A stretch of 64,000 bases of DNA, taken from contig NZ_JAMHIV010000037.1 in the NCBI RefSeq assembly GCF_023897065.1, positions 1 to 64,000 of the forward strand. Reading direction: 5' to 3'. Shown here in pieces: positions 1-10,063 of this stretch (positions within the stretch are counted from its first letter, which is position 1; each line of letters starts with the position of its first letter). The stretch comes from Crossiella sp. SN42 (lineage in GTDB: Bacteria > Actinomycetota > Actinomycetes > Mycobacteriales > Pseudonocardiaceae). The notes under the pieces were generated by a model. That model was not told the origin of the DNA. It was given only the letters and a program-made list of their open reading frames with translations, and did no database searches. The translations under genes were made by a program, and so were the position numbers.

Positions 1-4
1 GCAG

Positions 5-1348
5 ATGAGGACCACTCAGCGCCGCGGCCGGATCGCCGCGGTCGTTGTCACCACCTTGGCCGGTCTCCTGGCGTCACTGGGACCGGCAGCCGTGGCGGAG
101 GAAGCCGCGGCCGAGCACTGGGGGCAGTCCCAGCGCAGGGTCGGCTACTACACGCAGTGGAGCGCGAAGCAGTTCGGCTTCACGGTGAACAAGCTGGTCA
201 GCTCGGGCACCGCGGGCAAGCTCACCCACCTCAACTACGCCTTCGGCAACGTCAGCGAGGAGGGCAGGTGCTTCGCCAGCAGCACCACCGGCCTCGGTGA
301 CGCCAAGGCCGACTACCAGCGGCTGCACACCGCGGCCGAGTCGGTGGACGGGGTGGCTGACAAACCGGAGCAGGCGCTCGCGGGCAACTTCAACCAGCTG
401 CGCAAGCTGAAGAAGAAGTACCCGCACCTCAAGGTCAACATCAGCCTCGGCGGCTGGACCTGGTCGAAGTACTTCTCCAACGCGGTGCTCACCGACGCCT
501 CCCGCAAGGCCTTCGTGCAGAGCTGCGTGGACCTCTACCTCAAGGGCAACCTGCCCAAGCTGGACGGCCTGGCCCAGGGCGGCGACGGCGCGGCCGCCGG
601 GCTCTTCGACGGCATCGACCTGGACTGGGAGTGGCCCGGCGCGCCGGGGGCGCCCGGCAACATCGTGCGGCCGGCGGACAAGCAGAACTTCACCCTCGCG
701 CTGGCGGAGTTCCGGCGGCAGTTCGCCGAGCTGTCCTGGCGCACCGGCAAGCGCTACGAGCTGACCGCCTTCCTGCCGGCCGGCGCGGCCACCGTGGACG
801 CGGGCATCGAGGTGCCGAAGGTGTTCCGGCTGCTGGACTTCGCCACCATCCAGGGCTACGACATCCACGGCGCCTGGGACTCGCTGACCAACCACCAGTC
901 CGCCATCCACGCCCCGGACAACGACCCCACGCCCGGCAAGCTGGACCTGGACCAGGTGATCAAGGACTACCTGGACCGCGGCGCGCCCCGGCGCTCGCTG
1001 GTGCTCGGCGTGCCGTTCTACGGCCGCGGCTGGACCGGCGTCACCGGTGGCGGCAACGGCCTGTTCCAGCCCGCCACCGGCTGCGCGCCCAGCAGCCACG
1101 AGTGCGGCTACCTGAACTACAACAAGATCAAGGAACTGACCGGGTTCACCCAGTACCGGGACCCGGAGGCGGCCACCGGCTGGCTGTTCGACGGGAACAC
1201 GTTCTGGAACTTCGAGGACCCGGTCTCGATCAAGGAGAAGACGCGCTACATCCGGCAGCAACGGCTGGGTGGCGCCATGGTCTGGTCGCTCGACGGTGAC
1301 ACCGGCAACGGTGAGCTGTTCGCGGCGATCCATAGAGGACTGTCCTAA
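5..1348 (+). CDS. Secreted chitinase, GH18 family
   Basis: Predicted to hydrolyse beta-1,4 links in chitin outside the cell. The 447-residue product starts with a basic, then hydrophobic signal peptide (about residues 1-31) and carries the GH18 signature DGIDLDWEWP at 202-211; Glu209 is the expected catalytic acid of the DxxDxDxE motif. Other GH18 hallmarks are the NISLGGWTWS strand near 144-153 and a late MVWSLDGD strand. No chitin-binding or fibronectin domain is visible, so it is a single-domain form. The ATG lies only 4 bases into the window, so an earlier start or promoter cannot be judged. The stop codon sits in the loop of a small hairpin. Confidence 0.93.
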   Translation: MRTTQRRGRIAAVVVTTLAGLLASLGPAAVAEEAAAEHWGQSQRRVGYYTQWSAKQFGFTVNKLVSSGTAGKLTHLNYAFGNVSEEGRCFASSTTGLGDAKADYQRLHTAAESVDGVADKPEQALAGNFNQLRKLKKKYPHLKVNISLGGWTWSKYFSNAVLTDASRKAFVQSCVDLYLKGNLPKLDGLAQGGDGAAAGLFDGIDLDWEWPGAPGAPGNIVRPADKQNFTLALAEFRRQFAELSWRTGKRYELTAFLPAGAATVDAGIEVPKVFRLLDFATIQGYDIHGAWDSLTNHQSAIHAPDNDPTPGKLDLDQVIKDYLDRGAPRRSLVLGVPFYGRGWTGVTGGGNGLFQPATGCAPSSHECGYLNYNKIKELTGFTQYRDPEAATGWLFDGNTFWNFEDPVSIKEKTRYIRQQRLGGAMVWSLDGDTGNGELFAAIHRGLS

Positions 1349-1405
1349 ACGGACAGTTCAGCGAGGCCCGGGGAACCGTTGGCGGCGGGGTGTCCCGGGC
1401 CTCGC
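1339..1405. terminator. Double hairpin, bidirectional terminator region
   Basis: Two perfect inverted repeats lie between the convergent chitinase and TetR genes. The first pairs ACTGTCC (1339-1345) with GGACAGT (1351-1357) and holds the chitinase stop codon in its loop. The second pairs GCGAGGCCCGGG (1361-1372) with CCCGGGCCTCGC (1394-1405), a 12-bp stem with a 21-nt loop. There is no U-tract, which is usual for high-GC actinobacterial terminators. Confidence 0.65.
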
Positions 1406-1416
1406 GCCCTCTGTCA

Positions 1417-2025
1417 TCAGGACAGGGGCGCGCGCCAGCCCCGCGTGTGCGCTTCGAGCGCGCGCAGGTAGCTCTCCGCCGGCTCCGGTCCCGGCAGCAG
1501 CCGTCCGCCCAGCTCCAGGCTGACCAGGCCGTGCACCAGGCTCCACACCGAGTTGGCCAGTTCCTCGGCCGGAGCCGCCGCGAACACGCCCTGCTCGACG
1601 CCCCGGCGCGCCGCCGTCAGCAGCGGCGCCAGCGCGGCGGTGGCCGCCTCGGCGGTCTGCTCGTCCGGCTCCGGCACACCGAACAGCGCCGGGTACAGGT
1701 GCGGATCGGCCAGCGCGGCCGCCCGGTAGGCCAGGCCCAGCTGGACCAGGTCCCGCGCGGGGTCCTCGGTCACCGGCACCTCGGCCAGCCGGTCGCCGAA
1801 GCGCCGGAACGCGTCCAGGAACAGCTCGCGGAGCAGCCCCGGCTTGCCGCCGAAGAGCGCGTAGACCGCGGTGGTGGAGGTGCCCACGTCCTGGGCCAGT
1901 CCGCGCAGCCCGAGTGCGCTGGGGCCGCGGGAGGCGAGCAGGCGGGCCGCCCGGTCGAGCAGCTTCTGCCGGAGGGTTTCGTCGTGCGTCTTCGGCCGAG
2001 GCACCGCGCAATCGTACCGGAACAC
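1417..2025 (-). CDS. TetR/AcrR family transcriptional regulator
   Basis: A 202-residue one-component repressor. The N-terminal helix-turn-helix covers about residues 16-60 (LLDRAARLLASRG, then DVGTSTTAVYALFGGK), the typical TetR DNA-binding core; the C-terminal half resembles the WHG-type ligand domain, with the TxxNSVWSLVHGLVSLELGG helix pattern. The start used here is GTG at 2025; an in-frame GTG at 2004 would give 195 residues and is also plausible. A GTTATGTAAC palindrome lies immediately upstream of the GTG (2027-2036), suggesting autoregulation at a leaderless or near-leaderless promoter. Its target is not evident; the divergent neighbour is a toxin-antitoxin pair. Confidence 0.88.
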   Translation of the reverse strand: MFRYDCAVPRPKTHDETLRQKLLDRAARLLASRGPSALGLRGLAQDVGTSTTAVYALFGGKPGLLRELFLDAFRRFGDRLAEVPVTEDPARDLVQLGLAYRAAALADPHLYPALFGVPEPDEQTAEAATAALAPLLTAARRGVEQGVFAAAPAEELANSVWSLVHGLVSLELGGRLLPGPEPAESYLRALEAHTRGWRAPLS

Positions 2026-2057
2026 TGTTATGTAACCTGAATGGACGTATCTGACCT

Positions 2058-2076
2058 CTGGTTATGGTGATACCAG
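2058..2076. promoter_or_regulatory. Candidate operator of the RHH antitoxin
   Basis: An inverted repeat CTGGT (2058-2062) / ACCAG (2072-2076) lies 18 bases ahead of the RHH antitoxin ATG, in a locally AT-richer stretch. RHH antitoxins normally bind such short palindromes to autorepress their operon. Assignment is by position only. Confidence 0.35.
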
Positions 2077-2094
2077 ATCGGTACCATCCCCCGC

Positions 2095-2301
2095 ATGGCC
2101 ATGACGCTGAGGCTGACCGAAGAGGAGAATCGGCAACTCGACGAGCTAGCCACCGTCGAGGGCCGCTCCAAACAGGAAATTGTGCGACTCGCGCTGGCCG
2201 ACCGGTGGTCGCGGTTGCACAAGGAACAACAGCTCTCCGACGCCCTGGAACGTGTTCTTCCCCGCTATCGGGGATTGCTGGAACGGCTCGGCTCGACCTG
2301 A
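2095..2301 (+). CDS. Ribbon-helix-helix antitoxin (CopG/Arc type)
   Basis: A 68-residue protein with the RHH pattern: a short N-terminal strand (MAMTLRLTEEE) followed by two helices (ENRQLDELATVEG and SKQEIVRLALADRW). It would bind DNA as a dimer and neutralise the downstream Doc-like protein through its C-terminal tail. It lies 21 nt upstream of that gene on the same strand, the usual antitoxin-first order. No clear ribosome-binding site precedes the ATG, so a leaderless mRNA is possible; ATG 2101 is an alternative start. Confidence 0.75.
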   Translation: MAMTLRLTEEENRQLDELATVEGRSKQEIVRLALADRWSRLHKEQQLSDALERVLPRYRGLLERLGST

Positions 2302-2322
2302 TTTTCTGGTATCTCCTGGCTA

Positions 2323-2709
2323 GTGATCACTTATCTGGATGCCAGCGACCTGCTCGTGCTGGCCACCGCGGTCACTGGCGGTGACCTCGTGGTGCGCGAT
2401 GTCGGGCTGCTGGACTCCGCCGCGCACCGACCCCGCGCCGCGGTGCTCGGCGTCGAGGCGTACGCGACGCTCTGGTTGAAGGCCGCCGCCCTGCTGGACT
2501 CCATTGTTCGGACCCGCCCGCTGCTGGAGGGGAACTGGCGCCTGGGCTGGGTCGCCGCGGTGACTCTGTGTGACATCAATGGTTGGTGGATCGACGCCGA
2601 CGAGGACGAGGCGCTGGACATCGTCCGCGATCTGGGCCGTGGCCTGATCGAGGTTTCTGAAGTGGCCGACCGCCTGGAGGAGTGGGCCACGGCCAAGGAC
2701 GAGGACTGA
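2323..2709 (+). CDS. Doc/Fic-family toxin with degenerate motif
   Basis: A 128-residue protein with the overall layout of actinobacterial death-on-curing toxins: ITYLDASDLL start, LVVRDVGLLDSAAHRPRA helix, AYATLWLKAAALLDSIVR, then the Fic-loop region. Family members carry H-(A/P)-x-x-(D/x)-G-N-K-R there; this one reads R65-P-L-L-E-G-N-W-R73. The catalytic-position His is Arg65 and the Lys of GNKR is Trp72, although Gly70, Asn71 and Arg73 remain. Doc proteins phosphorylate EF-Tu; loss of the His position suggests reduced or altered activity, or a decayed toxin. The start is GTG at 2323. It is paired with an RHH antitoxin rather than the Phd type of phage P1. Confidence 0.7.
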   Translation: MITYLDASDLLVLATAVTGGDLVVRDVGLLDSAAHRPRAAVLGVEAYATLWLKAAALLDSIVRTRPLLEGNWRLGWVAAVTLCDINGWWIDADEDEALDIVRDLGRGLIEVSEVADRLEEWATAKDED

Positions 2710-2733
2710 TTCGGACCCGTTCGGGCTTTCGGG

Positions 2734-2764
2734 TTGACCTGGAGTGCACTCCAGCTCCTACGGT
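2734..2764 (+). promoter_or_regulatory. MerR-type promoter with 19-bp spacer and palindromic operator
   Basis: A -35 box TTGACC (2734-2739) and a -10 box TACGGT (2759-2764) are separated by exactly 19 bp, the over-long spacer typical of promoters activated by MerR regulators through DNA distortion. A perfect 16-bp palindrome CTGGAGTGCACTCCAG (2739-2754) fills the spacer. The expected start point, 7-8 nt after the -10 box, coincides with the GTG codon at 2772, implying a leaderless transcript for the merR-aldo/keto reductase operon. Confidence 0.75.
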
Positions 2765-2771
2765 CGAAGAC

Positions 2772-3169
2772 GTGAGCTACTCCATCGCCCAGGCGGCCGA
2801 GCGCAGCGGACTCTCGGTCGACACCCTGCGGTACTACGAGCGCATCGGCCTGCTCGACCCGCCCGCCCGGGACTCCGGCGGGCGACGGTCCTACTCCGAG
2901 GACGACCTGGGCTGGCTGGGGTTCCTCACCAAGCTCAGGCTGACCGGCATGCCCATCCGGATGATGCGGGAATATGCCCAGCTCCGGCACCGCGGCGCGG
3001 CCAGCTACGGCAGGCGCAAGGCGATCCTGCTGGAGCAGCGCACCTCGGTCCGCGAGCGCATCGCCGAGTTGCAGGCCTGCCTGGACGTCCTGGACTACAA
3101 GATCGAGCACTACGACCAGATCGAGCGGCAGATGACCGCCGCCGACCTGATCCACGAGGAGGCGACCGC

Positions 3170-3173
<4 letters not shown>
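2772..3173 (+). CDS. MerR family transcriptional regulator
   Basis: A 133-residue regulator. The N-terminal winged HTH reads [26 protein letters not shown] (start of the chain), with the RYYERIGL MerR signature, followed by a long coiled-coil dimerisation helix ([21 protein letters not shown]). The GTG at 2772 is chosen because it begins exactly at the MerR fold and at the predicted transcription start; an upstream in-frame ATG would add residues encoded by the operator itself. The stop overlaps the ATG of the aldo/keto reductase (ATGA), so the two genes are translationally coupled. No metal-binding Cys set is visible, so an organic electrophile or redox signal is more likely than a metal. 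Confidence 0.9.
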
Positions 3174-4162
<989 letters not shown>

Positions 4163-4168
4163 CCCGCA

Positions 4169-4198
4169 CCCGCCGGGGCTCGCCCGAGCCCCGGCGGG
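4169..4198. terminator. Bidirectional terminator hairpin
   Basis: A 14-bp perfect stem, CCCGCCGGGGCTCG (4169-4182) with CGAGCCCCGGCGGG (4185-4198), lies in the 43-bp gap between the convergent aldo/keto reductase and pmmB genes. Confidence 0.75.
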
Positions 4199-4205
4199 AC
4201 GTGGT

Positions 4206-5870
4206 CTAGGCGGCGGTGAGCAGGGCCGTGATGGCCTCGCGGAGCTTGGCCAGGCGGGCCTTGCCCTCGGCGCGGGCCTGGGGCAGCGCGGCGTGGTCGG
4301 CCACCGGTGTGACCACCTCCAGGTAGGCCTTCACCTTGGGCTCGGTGCCGGAGGGGCGGATGAGCACCCGCACGCCCTCGGCGCGCAGCACCAGCACGTC
4401 CGCCTTGGGCAGCAGGTCGGTCTGGGTGACCGGCGTGCCGCCCAGCTCGGTGATTGGCGTGTCCCGGAAGCGGCGCATGGTGGCGCCGATCAGGCCCAGG
4501 TCGGCCACCCGCAGCGAGACCTGGTCGGTCAGGTGCAGGCCGTGCGCGACCGCCAGGTCGTCCAGCGCGTCCAGCAGGCCGCGGCCTGCCGCCTTGAGCG
4601 TGGCGGCCAGGTCGCAGGCGAGCACCGCGGCGCTGATGCCGTCCTTGTCCCGCACGTAGTCCGGGTCCACGCAGTGGCCCAGTGCCTCCTCGTAGGCGTA
4701 GACCAGACCGGTGCCCTGGCCGTCGCCCGCGCGCACCAGCCACTTGAAGCCGGTGAGCGTCTCGTCGTAGCGCGCGCCGTGCGCCTTGGCCACCGAGCGC
4801 AGCAGCTCCGAGGACACGATCGTGGTTGCCACCAACGGATCCGGGTGCGCCTCTTTGTCCAATGTGGACAGTACGTGCGCGCCGAGCAGCACGCCGGTCT
4901 CGTCCCCGCGCAGCATCCGCCAGCCGTCCGGGCCGCGCACGCCCAGCGCGCAGCGGTCCGCGTCCGGGTCCAGCGCGACCGCCAGGTCAGCGTCCACAGT
5001 GGACGCCAGCGCGAGCAGCTCGTCGGTGGCGCCGGGCTCCTCCGGGTTGGGGAAGGTGACCGTGGGGAAGTCCGGGTCCGGGCTGGCCTGCGACTCGACC
5101 AGGTGCAGATCGGTGAAACCGGCCCGCCGCAACACTTCCAGCAGCGTCTCCGAGCCGACCCCGTGCAGCGCGGTGACCGCCACCCGCAGCTCTCGCGCCT
5201 TGCCCGTGGGCAGACTGGCCGCGCGGTCGGCGTAGGTCTCGATCAGGTCCTCGCCCACCGGTTGCCAGGCCGCGACCCTGGGCACCGACACCGCGGCGGG
5301 CACCTTGGTGATGGCGGCCTCGATCTCCCGGTCGGCGGGCGGCACGATCTGCGTGCCCGAGTCCAGGTAGACCTTGTAGCCGTTGTCCGCCGACGGGTTG
5401 TGCGAGGCGGTCACCTGCACCCCGGCCACCGCGCCGATCGCGCGCACCGCGAAGGCCAGCACCGGCGTGGGCAGCGGCCTGGGCAGCACCCGCACGTCGA
5501 ACCCGGCGCCGGTGAGCACCTCGGCCACGTCGGCGCAGAAGTTCTCCGAGCCGTGCCGCGCGTCCCGCCCGACCACCACCAGCCCGCCGGAGCGGCCCTG
5601 CGCGCGCAGGTACTCGGCCAGGCCCGCGGTGGTGCGCACCACCACCGAGCGGTTCATCCCGTTCGGCCCGGCGCGCAGCGGACCGCGCAGCCCGGCGGTG
5701 CCGAACTGCAGCGGCCCGGCCATCCGGTCGGCCAGCTCGGCCACCGCGGCCTCGTCCCCGGCCAGCGCCGAGGCGAGCACCTTCTGCAGCTCCAGCCGGG
5801 CATCGGGGTCGACGTCGTCGGCGATCCAGCGGAACGCGGCGTCCCGCAGCTCCGTGCCCAGCTTGGTCAT
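4206..5870 (-). CDS. pmmB: Phospho-sugar mutase (phosphomannomutase/phosphoglucomutase)
   Basis: A 554-residue member of the alpha-D-phosphohexomutase family that interconverts hexose 1- and 6-phosphates. The four signature loops are present: the phosphoserine loop ([14 protein letters not shown]), the Mg-binding DPDADR loop, the substrate loop (LRGDETG and later YEEALGH) and the phosphate-binding loop [12 protein letters not shown] near the C-terminus. The ATG at 5870 gives an N-terminus [12 protein letters not shown] and overlaps the stop of punA by 4 nt (ATGA). The punA-pmmB order matches Rv3307-Rv3308 of M. tuberculosis. This supports a role in nucleoside-ribose or mannose phosphate handling, although the true substrate is not shown by sequence. 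Confidence 0.93.
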   Translation of the reverse strand: MTKLGTELRDAAFRWIADDVDPDARLELQKVLASALAGDEAAVAELADRMAGPLQFGTAGLRGPLRAGPNGMNRSVVVRTTAGLAEYLRAQGRSGGLVVVGRDARHGSENFCADVAEVLTGAGFDVRVLPRPLPTPVLAFAVRAIGAVAGVQVTASHNPSADNGYKVYLDSGTQIVPPADREIEAAITKVPAAVSVPRVAAWQPVGEDLIETYADRAASLPTGKARELRVAVTALHGVGSETLLEVLRRAGFTDLHLVESQASPDPDFPTVTFPNPEEPGATDELLALASTVDADLAVALDPDADRCALGVRGPDGWRMLRGDETGVLLGAHVLSTLDKEAHPDPLVATTIVSSELLRSVAKAHGARYDETLTGFKWLVRAGDGQGTGLVYAYEEALGHCVDPDYVRDKDGISAAVLACDLAATLKAAGRGLLDALDDLAVAHGLHLTDQVSLRVADLGLIGATMRRFRDTPITELGGTPVTQTDLLPKADVLVLRAEGVRVLIRPSGTEPKVKAYLEVVTPVADHAALPQARAEGKARLAKLREAITALLTAA

Positions 5871-6697
5871 GCGCGCTCCACCAGCTTCCGCAGCAGCTCG
5901 CCCATCGAGGTCGCGGCGGCCTTGCCCGCCTCCAGGACCTCCTCGTGGTTGAGCGGCTCGCCGGTGATGCCCGCGGCCAGGTTGGTCACCAGGGACAGCC
6001 CGAACACCTCGGCGCCCGCGGCCCGCGCCGCGATGGCCTCCAGCACGGTGGACATGCCGACCAGGTCCGCGCCCATGGTGCGCAGCATCCGGATCTCGGC
6101 CGGGGTCTCGAAGTGCGGGCCCGGCAGCCCGGCGTAGACGCCCTCCTCCAGCGAGGGGTCGATCTCCTTGGCCAGCCCGCGCAGCCGCGGCGAGTACAGG
6201 TCGGTCAGGTCCACGAACCTGGCGCCCACCAGCGGCGAGGCCGCGGTCAGGTTCAGGTGGTCGCTGATCAGCACCGGCTGCCCCACCCGCATGCCCTGGC
6301 GCAGGCCACCGGCGGCGTTGGTCAGCACCACCGTGGTGCACCCGGCCGCGGTGGCCACCCGCACGCCGTGCACGGTCTGCGGGATGCCCTTGCCCTCGTA
6401 GTAGTGCGTGCGGCCGAGCAGCACCAGCACGTTCTTCCCGCCCACCCGGACCGAGCGCGCGGTGCCGCCGTGGCCGACCACGTTGGGCGCCACGAAGCCG
6501 GGCAGCTCGCCGATCGGCACCTCGGCGACCAGCTCGCCGAGCACGTCGGCGGCGGGCCGCCAGCCGGAGCCCAGCACCAGGGCGAGGTCGTGCGTGGCCA
6601 CCCCGGTACGGGCGGCGAGCTCCGCGGCGGCGGCCGCGGCAGCGGCGTCGGGATCCACCGACGGGCTGACGTTCAGTGAAGTGCTTGTCTCGGTCAC
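5867..6697 (-). CDS. punA: Purine nucleoside phosphorylase (trimeric type)
   Basis: A 276-residue class I PNP that cleaves guanosine, inosine and deoxy forms with phosphate to the base and ribose 1-phosphate. Recognisable elements are [24 protein letters not shown], the purine-site TNAAGGL segment, [14 protein letters not shown], and [11 protein letters not shown] followed by VTNLAAGI. A short Ala-rich N-terminal extension precedes the fold. The start is GTG at 6697. The gene is followed with a 4-nt overlap by pmmB, so ribose 1-phosphate produced here could be isomerised by the mutase. Confidence 0.94.
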   Translation of the reverse strand: MTETSTSLNVSPSVDPDAAAAAAAAELAARTGVATHDLALVLGSGWRPAADVLGELVAEVPIGELPGFVAPNVVGHGGTARSVRVGGKNVLVLLGRTHYYEGKGIPQTVHGVRVATAAGCTTVVLTNAAGGLRQGMRVGQPVLISDHLNLTAASPLVGARFVDLTDLYSPRLRGLAKEIDPSLEEGVYAGLPGPHFETPAEIRMLRTMGADLVGMSTVLEAIAARAAGAEVFGLSLVTNLAAGITGEPLNHEEVLEAGKAAATSMGELLRKLVERA

Positions 6698-6707
6698 ACC
6701 CAGGACC

Positions 6708-8459
6708 CTAGCCAGCGGGCACGAAGCTGGCAGCCATCGGCCCGAACAGCTCCTTCTGCCCGGTGTCCTCGGACTCCGTCGGCACTGTGACCTGTACCAC
6801 CCACAGGTCCCGGTCCTTGGTCGGCAGCAGCAGCACGTAGCTGGAGCGGCGGACCAGGTCGGCCTCGGCGCCGGCGCCGGGTTTGGGCGTGGTGACGAAC
6901 GGGCCGGGGTCGGCCACCCGGTAGAGCAGTTCGCGGGAGGCCTCCGGCGCGCCCTCGCTCTTCGCGCCGACCTGGTCGCGCTTGGTCTCGAAGGTGCCCT
7001 GCGAGCTGACCGCGCTGGTGCGCAGGTTGTTGAGGTAGTTCTCCAGCCGGGACTGCGGGTAGTAGTTCGGGAACCGCTCGACCACCAGCTCCTGGCGGCC
7101 GTCCGCGGAGACGAAGTGCACCGCCATGGAGTCGGGGGAGCTGGCCCGGAACTCCTTGAACGTGGTCCAGTCCTGCGGCACGTTCACGGTGAACCCGCCG
7201 TCGGTGCCGTTGACCGCCAGGCTGGCCCGCTCGGTCCTCGGCTGCAGCTCGCGCACCGGGGAGAGCAGCTGCTGCCGCGTCCCGGTGGTCGGCTCCGCGG
7301 CCGGCACCACCGGCCGGCCGCCGAGCACCCTGGCCAGCGCGAACCCGCCGCCGGTCGCCACGGTGAACAGCACCAGGGCCAGCGCGGCCAGCAGCACCCG
7401 CGCCACCGGGCCCCGGCGTTTGGGCTCCGGCGTCGCGGTCAGGAACGGCAGCGGGCCGGGGTCGCTGGCCAGCAGCGCGGGCAGCACCCCGGAGGCGGGG
7501 TTCGGGGTGCGCGGCTGCTCCAGCAGCTCCCCGGACTCCGGCGTGATCTCCTTGGGCCGCACGTCGAACAGGCGCTCGCCCGGCTCGGGCAGCAGCGGGT
7601 GCAGCAGCCTGCGCACCTCGGCCAGCGGCATCCGGGCGCCGGGTTCCTTGGTCATCAGCCCGGCGATCACCGGGTGCAGCGGGTGCTCGGCGTCGACCTG
7701 CGGGACCTCGCCGTGCACCACCTCGGTGACCGTGTCCAGCGGGTCGCCGTCGGCGTCGTAGGGAGGGCGCGCCTCCAGCCCGGCGAACAGCGTCGCGCCC
7801 AGCCCCCACAGGTCGGCCGAGGGGGTGGCCGGGTCGCCGGAGGCCACCTCGGGCGAGATGAACGCGGGGGTGCCGAGCATGATCCCGGTGCTGGTCAGCG
7901 TGTGGTCGCTGACGCTGCGCGCGATGCCGAAGTCGGTGAGCTTGATCTGCCCGTCCACGCCGACCAGCACGTTGCCCGGCTTGACGTCCCGGTGCGTCAC
8001 CCCGGCCCGGTGCGCGGCCTCCAGCGCGGCGGCCACCGCGTCGCCGATGGCCGCGGCCTGCGCGGTGGACAGCGGGCCCTGGTCGCGCACCAGCTCGGCC
8101 AGGCTGAGCGAGGACAGCAGCTCCATCACCACGAACGGCTCGCCGTCCTGGCGGACCACGTCGTAGAGGGTGATCACGTTGGGGTGGGAGAGCACCGCGA
8201 TGGCCCGCGCCTCGCGCAGGGTGCGCTCGCGCAGCGCGTCCGCCTCGGCCACCGGGATGCCCGGCGGCAGCCGGACCTCCTTCACCGCCACCCGGCGGCC
8301 CAGCATCTCGTCGTAGGCCGACCACACGGTGCCCATCGCACCCCGGCCGAGCAGTCCGTCCAGCCGGTAGCGCTCGGCGATCCGGCGGGCGGCGGGCTGC
8401 TCGTCCGCGCTCGGCCCGGGCTGGTCGGAGGGGGTGTCAGCGGGTGGCACAAGGTCCAT
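6708..8459 (-). CDS. Membrane serine/threonine protein kinase (PknB/Hanks type)
   Basis: A 583-residue receptor-like kinase. The cytoplasmic kinase domain (about 31-290) has the glycine loop GRGAMG (38-43), Lys60 in VAVKE, the catalytic loop HRDVKPGN (His146, Asp148) and DFG (166-168). It is followed by a Pro-rich juxtamembrane stretch, one transmembrane helix near residues 350-372 ([18 protein letters not shown]) and an extracellular domain of about 190 residues without PASTA repeats. The extracellular part ends in a beta-rich segment ([20 protein letters not shown]), so its ligand is unknown. The start is set at ATG 8459; ATG 8468 is equally in frame. It diverges from xylB and lies just upstream of punA. 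Confidence 0.92.
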   Translation of the reverse strand: MDLVPPADTPSDQPGPSADEQPAARRIAERYRLDGLLGRGAMGTVWSAYDEMLGRRVAVKEVRLPPGIPVAEADALRERTLREARAIAVLSHPNVITLYDVVRQDGEPFVVMELLSSLSLAELVRDQGPLSTAQAAAIGDAVAAALEAAHRAGVTHRDVKPGNVLVGVDGQIKLTDFGIARSVSDHTLTSTGIMLGTPAFISPEVASGDPATPSADLWGLGATLFAGLEARPPYDADGDPLDTVTEVVHGEVPQVDAEHPLHPVIAGLMTKEPGARMPLAEVRRLLHPLLPEPGERLFDVRPKEITPESGELLEQPRTPNPASGVLPALLASDPGPLPFLTATPEPKRRGPVARVLLAALALVLFTVATGGGFALARVLGGRPVVPAAEPTTGTRQQLLSPVRELQPRTERASLAVNGTDGGFTVNVPQDWTTFKEFRASSPDSMAVHFVSADGRQELVVERFPNYYPQSRLENYLNNLRTSAVSSQGTFETKRDQVGAKSEGAPEASRELLYRVADPGPFVTTPKPGAGAEADLVRRSSYVLLLPTKDRDLWVVQVTVPTESEDTGQKELFGPMAASFVPAG

Positions 8460-8525
8460 TCTGCACATCCGGCCGCACGGTTGGACGCTGGCGCGCGCTC
8501 CGGCGGCAGCGCATGATCCGGCGCT

Positions 8526-9926
8526 ATGGCATTCACTGTCGGCATCGACTCCTCGACCCAGTCCACCAAGGCCCTTGTCGTCGAAGCGGAAACCGGCCGC
8601 GTGGTCGCGGAAGGCCGGGCCGCGCACCCGGACGCCACCGAGGTGGACCCCTCGGTGTGGCTGGCCGCCTGCCGGGACGCGCTGGCCGAGGCCACCGCCG
8701 GGCTGCCGGGACCGGTCACCGCGCTGTCGGTCGGCGGCCAGCAGCACGGCATGGTCACCGTGGACGCCGAGGGCGTTCCGGTGCGGCCCGCGTTGCTGTG
8801 GAACGACCTGCGCTCGGCGGGCGAGGCGGCCGATCTGGTCCGCGAGCTGGGCGGGCCGGGGGAGTGGGCCCGCCGGACCGGCTCGGTGCCCGGCGCCAGC
8901 TTCACCGTGACCAAGCTGGCCTGGCTGGCCAGGCACGAACCGGCCAACGCGGACCGGGTGGCCGGGGTGCTGCTGCCGCACGACTGGCTCACCCACCAGC
9001 TGGCCGAACCCGGCCACGCGCCCGCGACCGACCGCGGCGACGCCTCCGGCACCGGCTACTTCGACCCGGCCAGCGGCGACTGGCTGCCCGACCTGCTCAC
9101 CACCGCCTTCGGCCGGGTGCCCGAGCTGCCCACGGTGCTCGGCCCGGCCGAGTCCGCGGGCCGGACACCGGAGGGGTGGCTGCTCGGCGCGGGCACCGGG
9201 GACAACATGGCGGCCGCGCTCGGCCTCGGCGCGGGACCGGGCGACGTGATCGTCTCGCTGGGCACCTCGGGCACCGTGTTCGCCGTCGCCGAGCACCCGA
9301 CCGCCGACCCGAGCGGCGCGGTGGCCGGGTACTGCGACGCCACCGGGCGCTACCTGCCGCTGGTCTGCACGCTCAACGCGGCCAGGGTGCTCACCGCCAC
9401 CGCCCAGCTGCTCGGCGTCGAGCTGGCCGAGCTGGACCGGCTCGCGCTGGCCGCCGCGCCCGGCGCGGGCGGGCTGGTGCTGCTGCCCTACCTGGACGGC
9501 GAGCGCACGCCCGACCTGCCAGGGGCCAGCGGCACGCTCACCGGGATGCGCCGGGCCAACATGACCCCGGAGAACCTGGCCAGGGCCGCGGTCGAGGGCA
9601 TGCTGTGCGGCCTGGCCGACGGGTTGTCCGCGCTGCGTGCACAGGGGGTCGAGGTGCGCAGGGTGCTGCTGGTCGGCGGCGCGGCCCGCTCGGCCGCGGT
9701 GCGCGCGGTCGCGCCCGGCCTGTTCGCCGCGCCGGTGGAGGCGCCGGATCCGGCCGAGTACGTGGCGCTGGGCGCGGCCCGGCAGGCCGCCTGGGCGGTC
9801 AGCGGGTCGGCGGAGCCCCCGTCCTGGACGGTGCGCGCGGAGCCTTGTCCGTCAGCGAACCTTGACGCGTATGCCGAGGTCCGGGCGGCTTATTCAGCCG
9901 CCCGAGGTCAAGTACACGATTACTGA
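8526..9926 (+). CDS. xylB: Xylulokinase
   Basis: A 466-residue FGGY-family kinase that phosphorylates D-xylulose with ATP. The N-terminal DSSTQSTKALVVE loop, the xylulokinase-specific GGQQHGMVTVD motif near residue 75, the catalytic GDNMAAALG region and the ATP-binding LLVGGAARS loop are all visible. It stands next to xylR and xylA on the same strand, giving a complete xylose-to-xylulose-5-phosphate route. The gene precedes the regulator and is separated from it by 137 bp holding the xylR promoter, so it has its own transcript start, 66 bp from the divergent kinase gene. Confidence 0.93.
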   Translation: MAFTVGIDSSTQSTKALVVEAETGRVVAEGRAAHPDATEVDPSVWLAACRDALAEATAGLPGPVTALSVGGQQHGMVTVDAEGVPVRPALLWNDLRSAGEAADLVRELGGPGEWARRTGSVPGASFTVTKLAWLARHEPANADRVAGVLLPHDWLTHQLAEPGHAPATDRGDASGTGYFDPASGDWLPDLLTTAFGRVPELPTVLGPAESAGRTPEGWLLGAGTGDNMAAALGLGAGPGDVIVSLGTSGTVFAVAEHPTADPSGAVAGYCDATGRYLPLVCTLNAARVLTATAQLLGVELAELDRLALAAAPGAGGLVLLPYLDGERTPDLPGASGTLTGMRRANMTPENLARAAVEGMLCGLADGLSALRAQGVEVRRVLLVGGAARSAAVRAVAPGLFAAPVEAPDPAEYVALGAARQAAWAVSGSAEPPSWTVRAEPCPSANLDAYAEVRAAYSAARGQVHDY

Positions 9927-9995
9927 TGCGCTGAACGGGTGATCCACTCTTCGGTGGGGTGACGTGCGGCCGTTCAGCCGATAGGCACTCAAGGC

Positions 9996-10048
9996 GGGGT
10001 CAGGTTGACCCCAAGCCGTCGAGGTCTTAGTTTGGCTGAGCAACAAAC
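9996..10048 (+). promoter_or_regulatory. xylR promoter with two palindromic operator candidates
   Basis: A -35 TTGACC (10005-10010) and -10 TAGTTT (10028-10033) with a 17-bp spacer precede xylR. A perfect palindrome GGGGTCA/TGACCCC with a 3-nt centre (9996-10012) covers the -35 box. A second inverted repeat, GTTTG (10030-10034) and CAAAC (10044-10048), covers the -10 box and start region and resembles the GTTTG...CAAAC sites bound by xylose ROK repressors. This layout suggests autorepression by XylR relieved by xylose. Confidence 0.6.
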
Positions 10049-10063
10049 GAATCGAGGTGCAGG

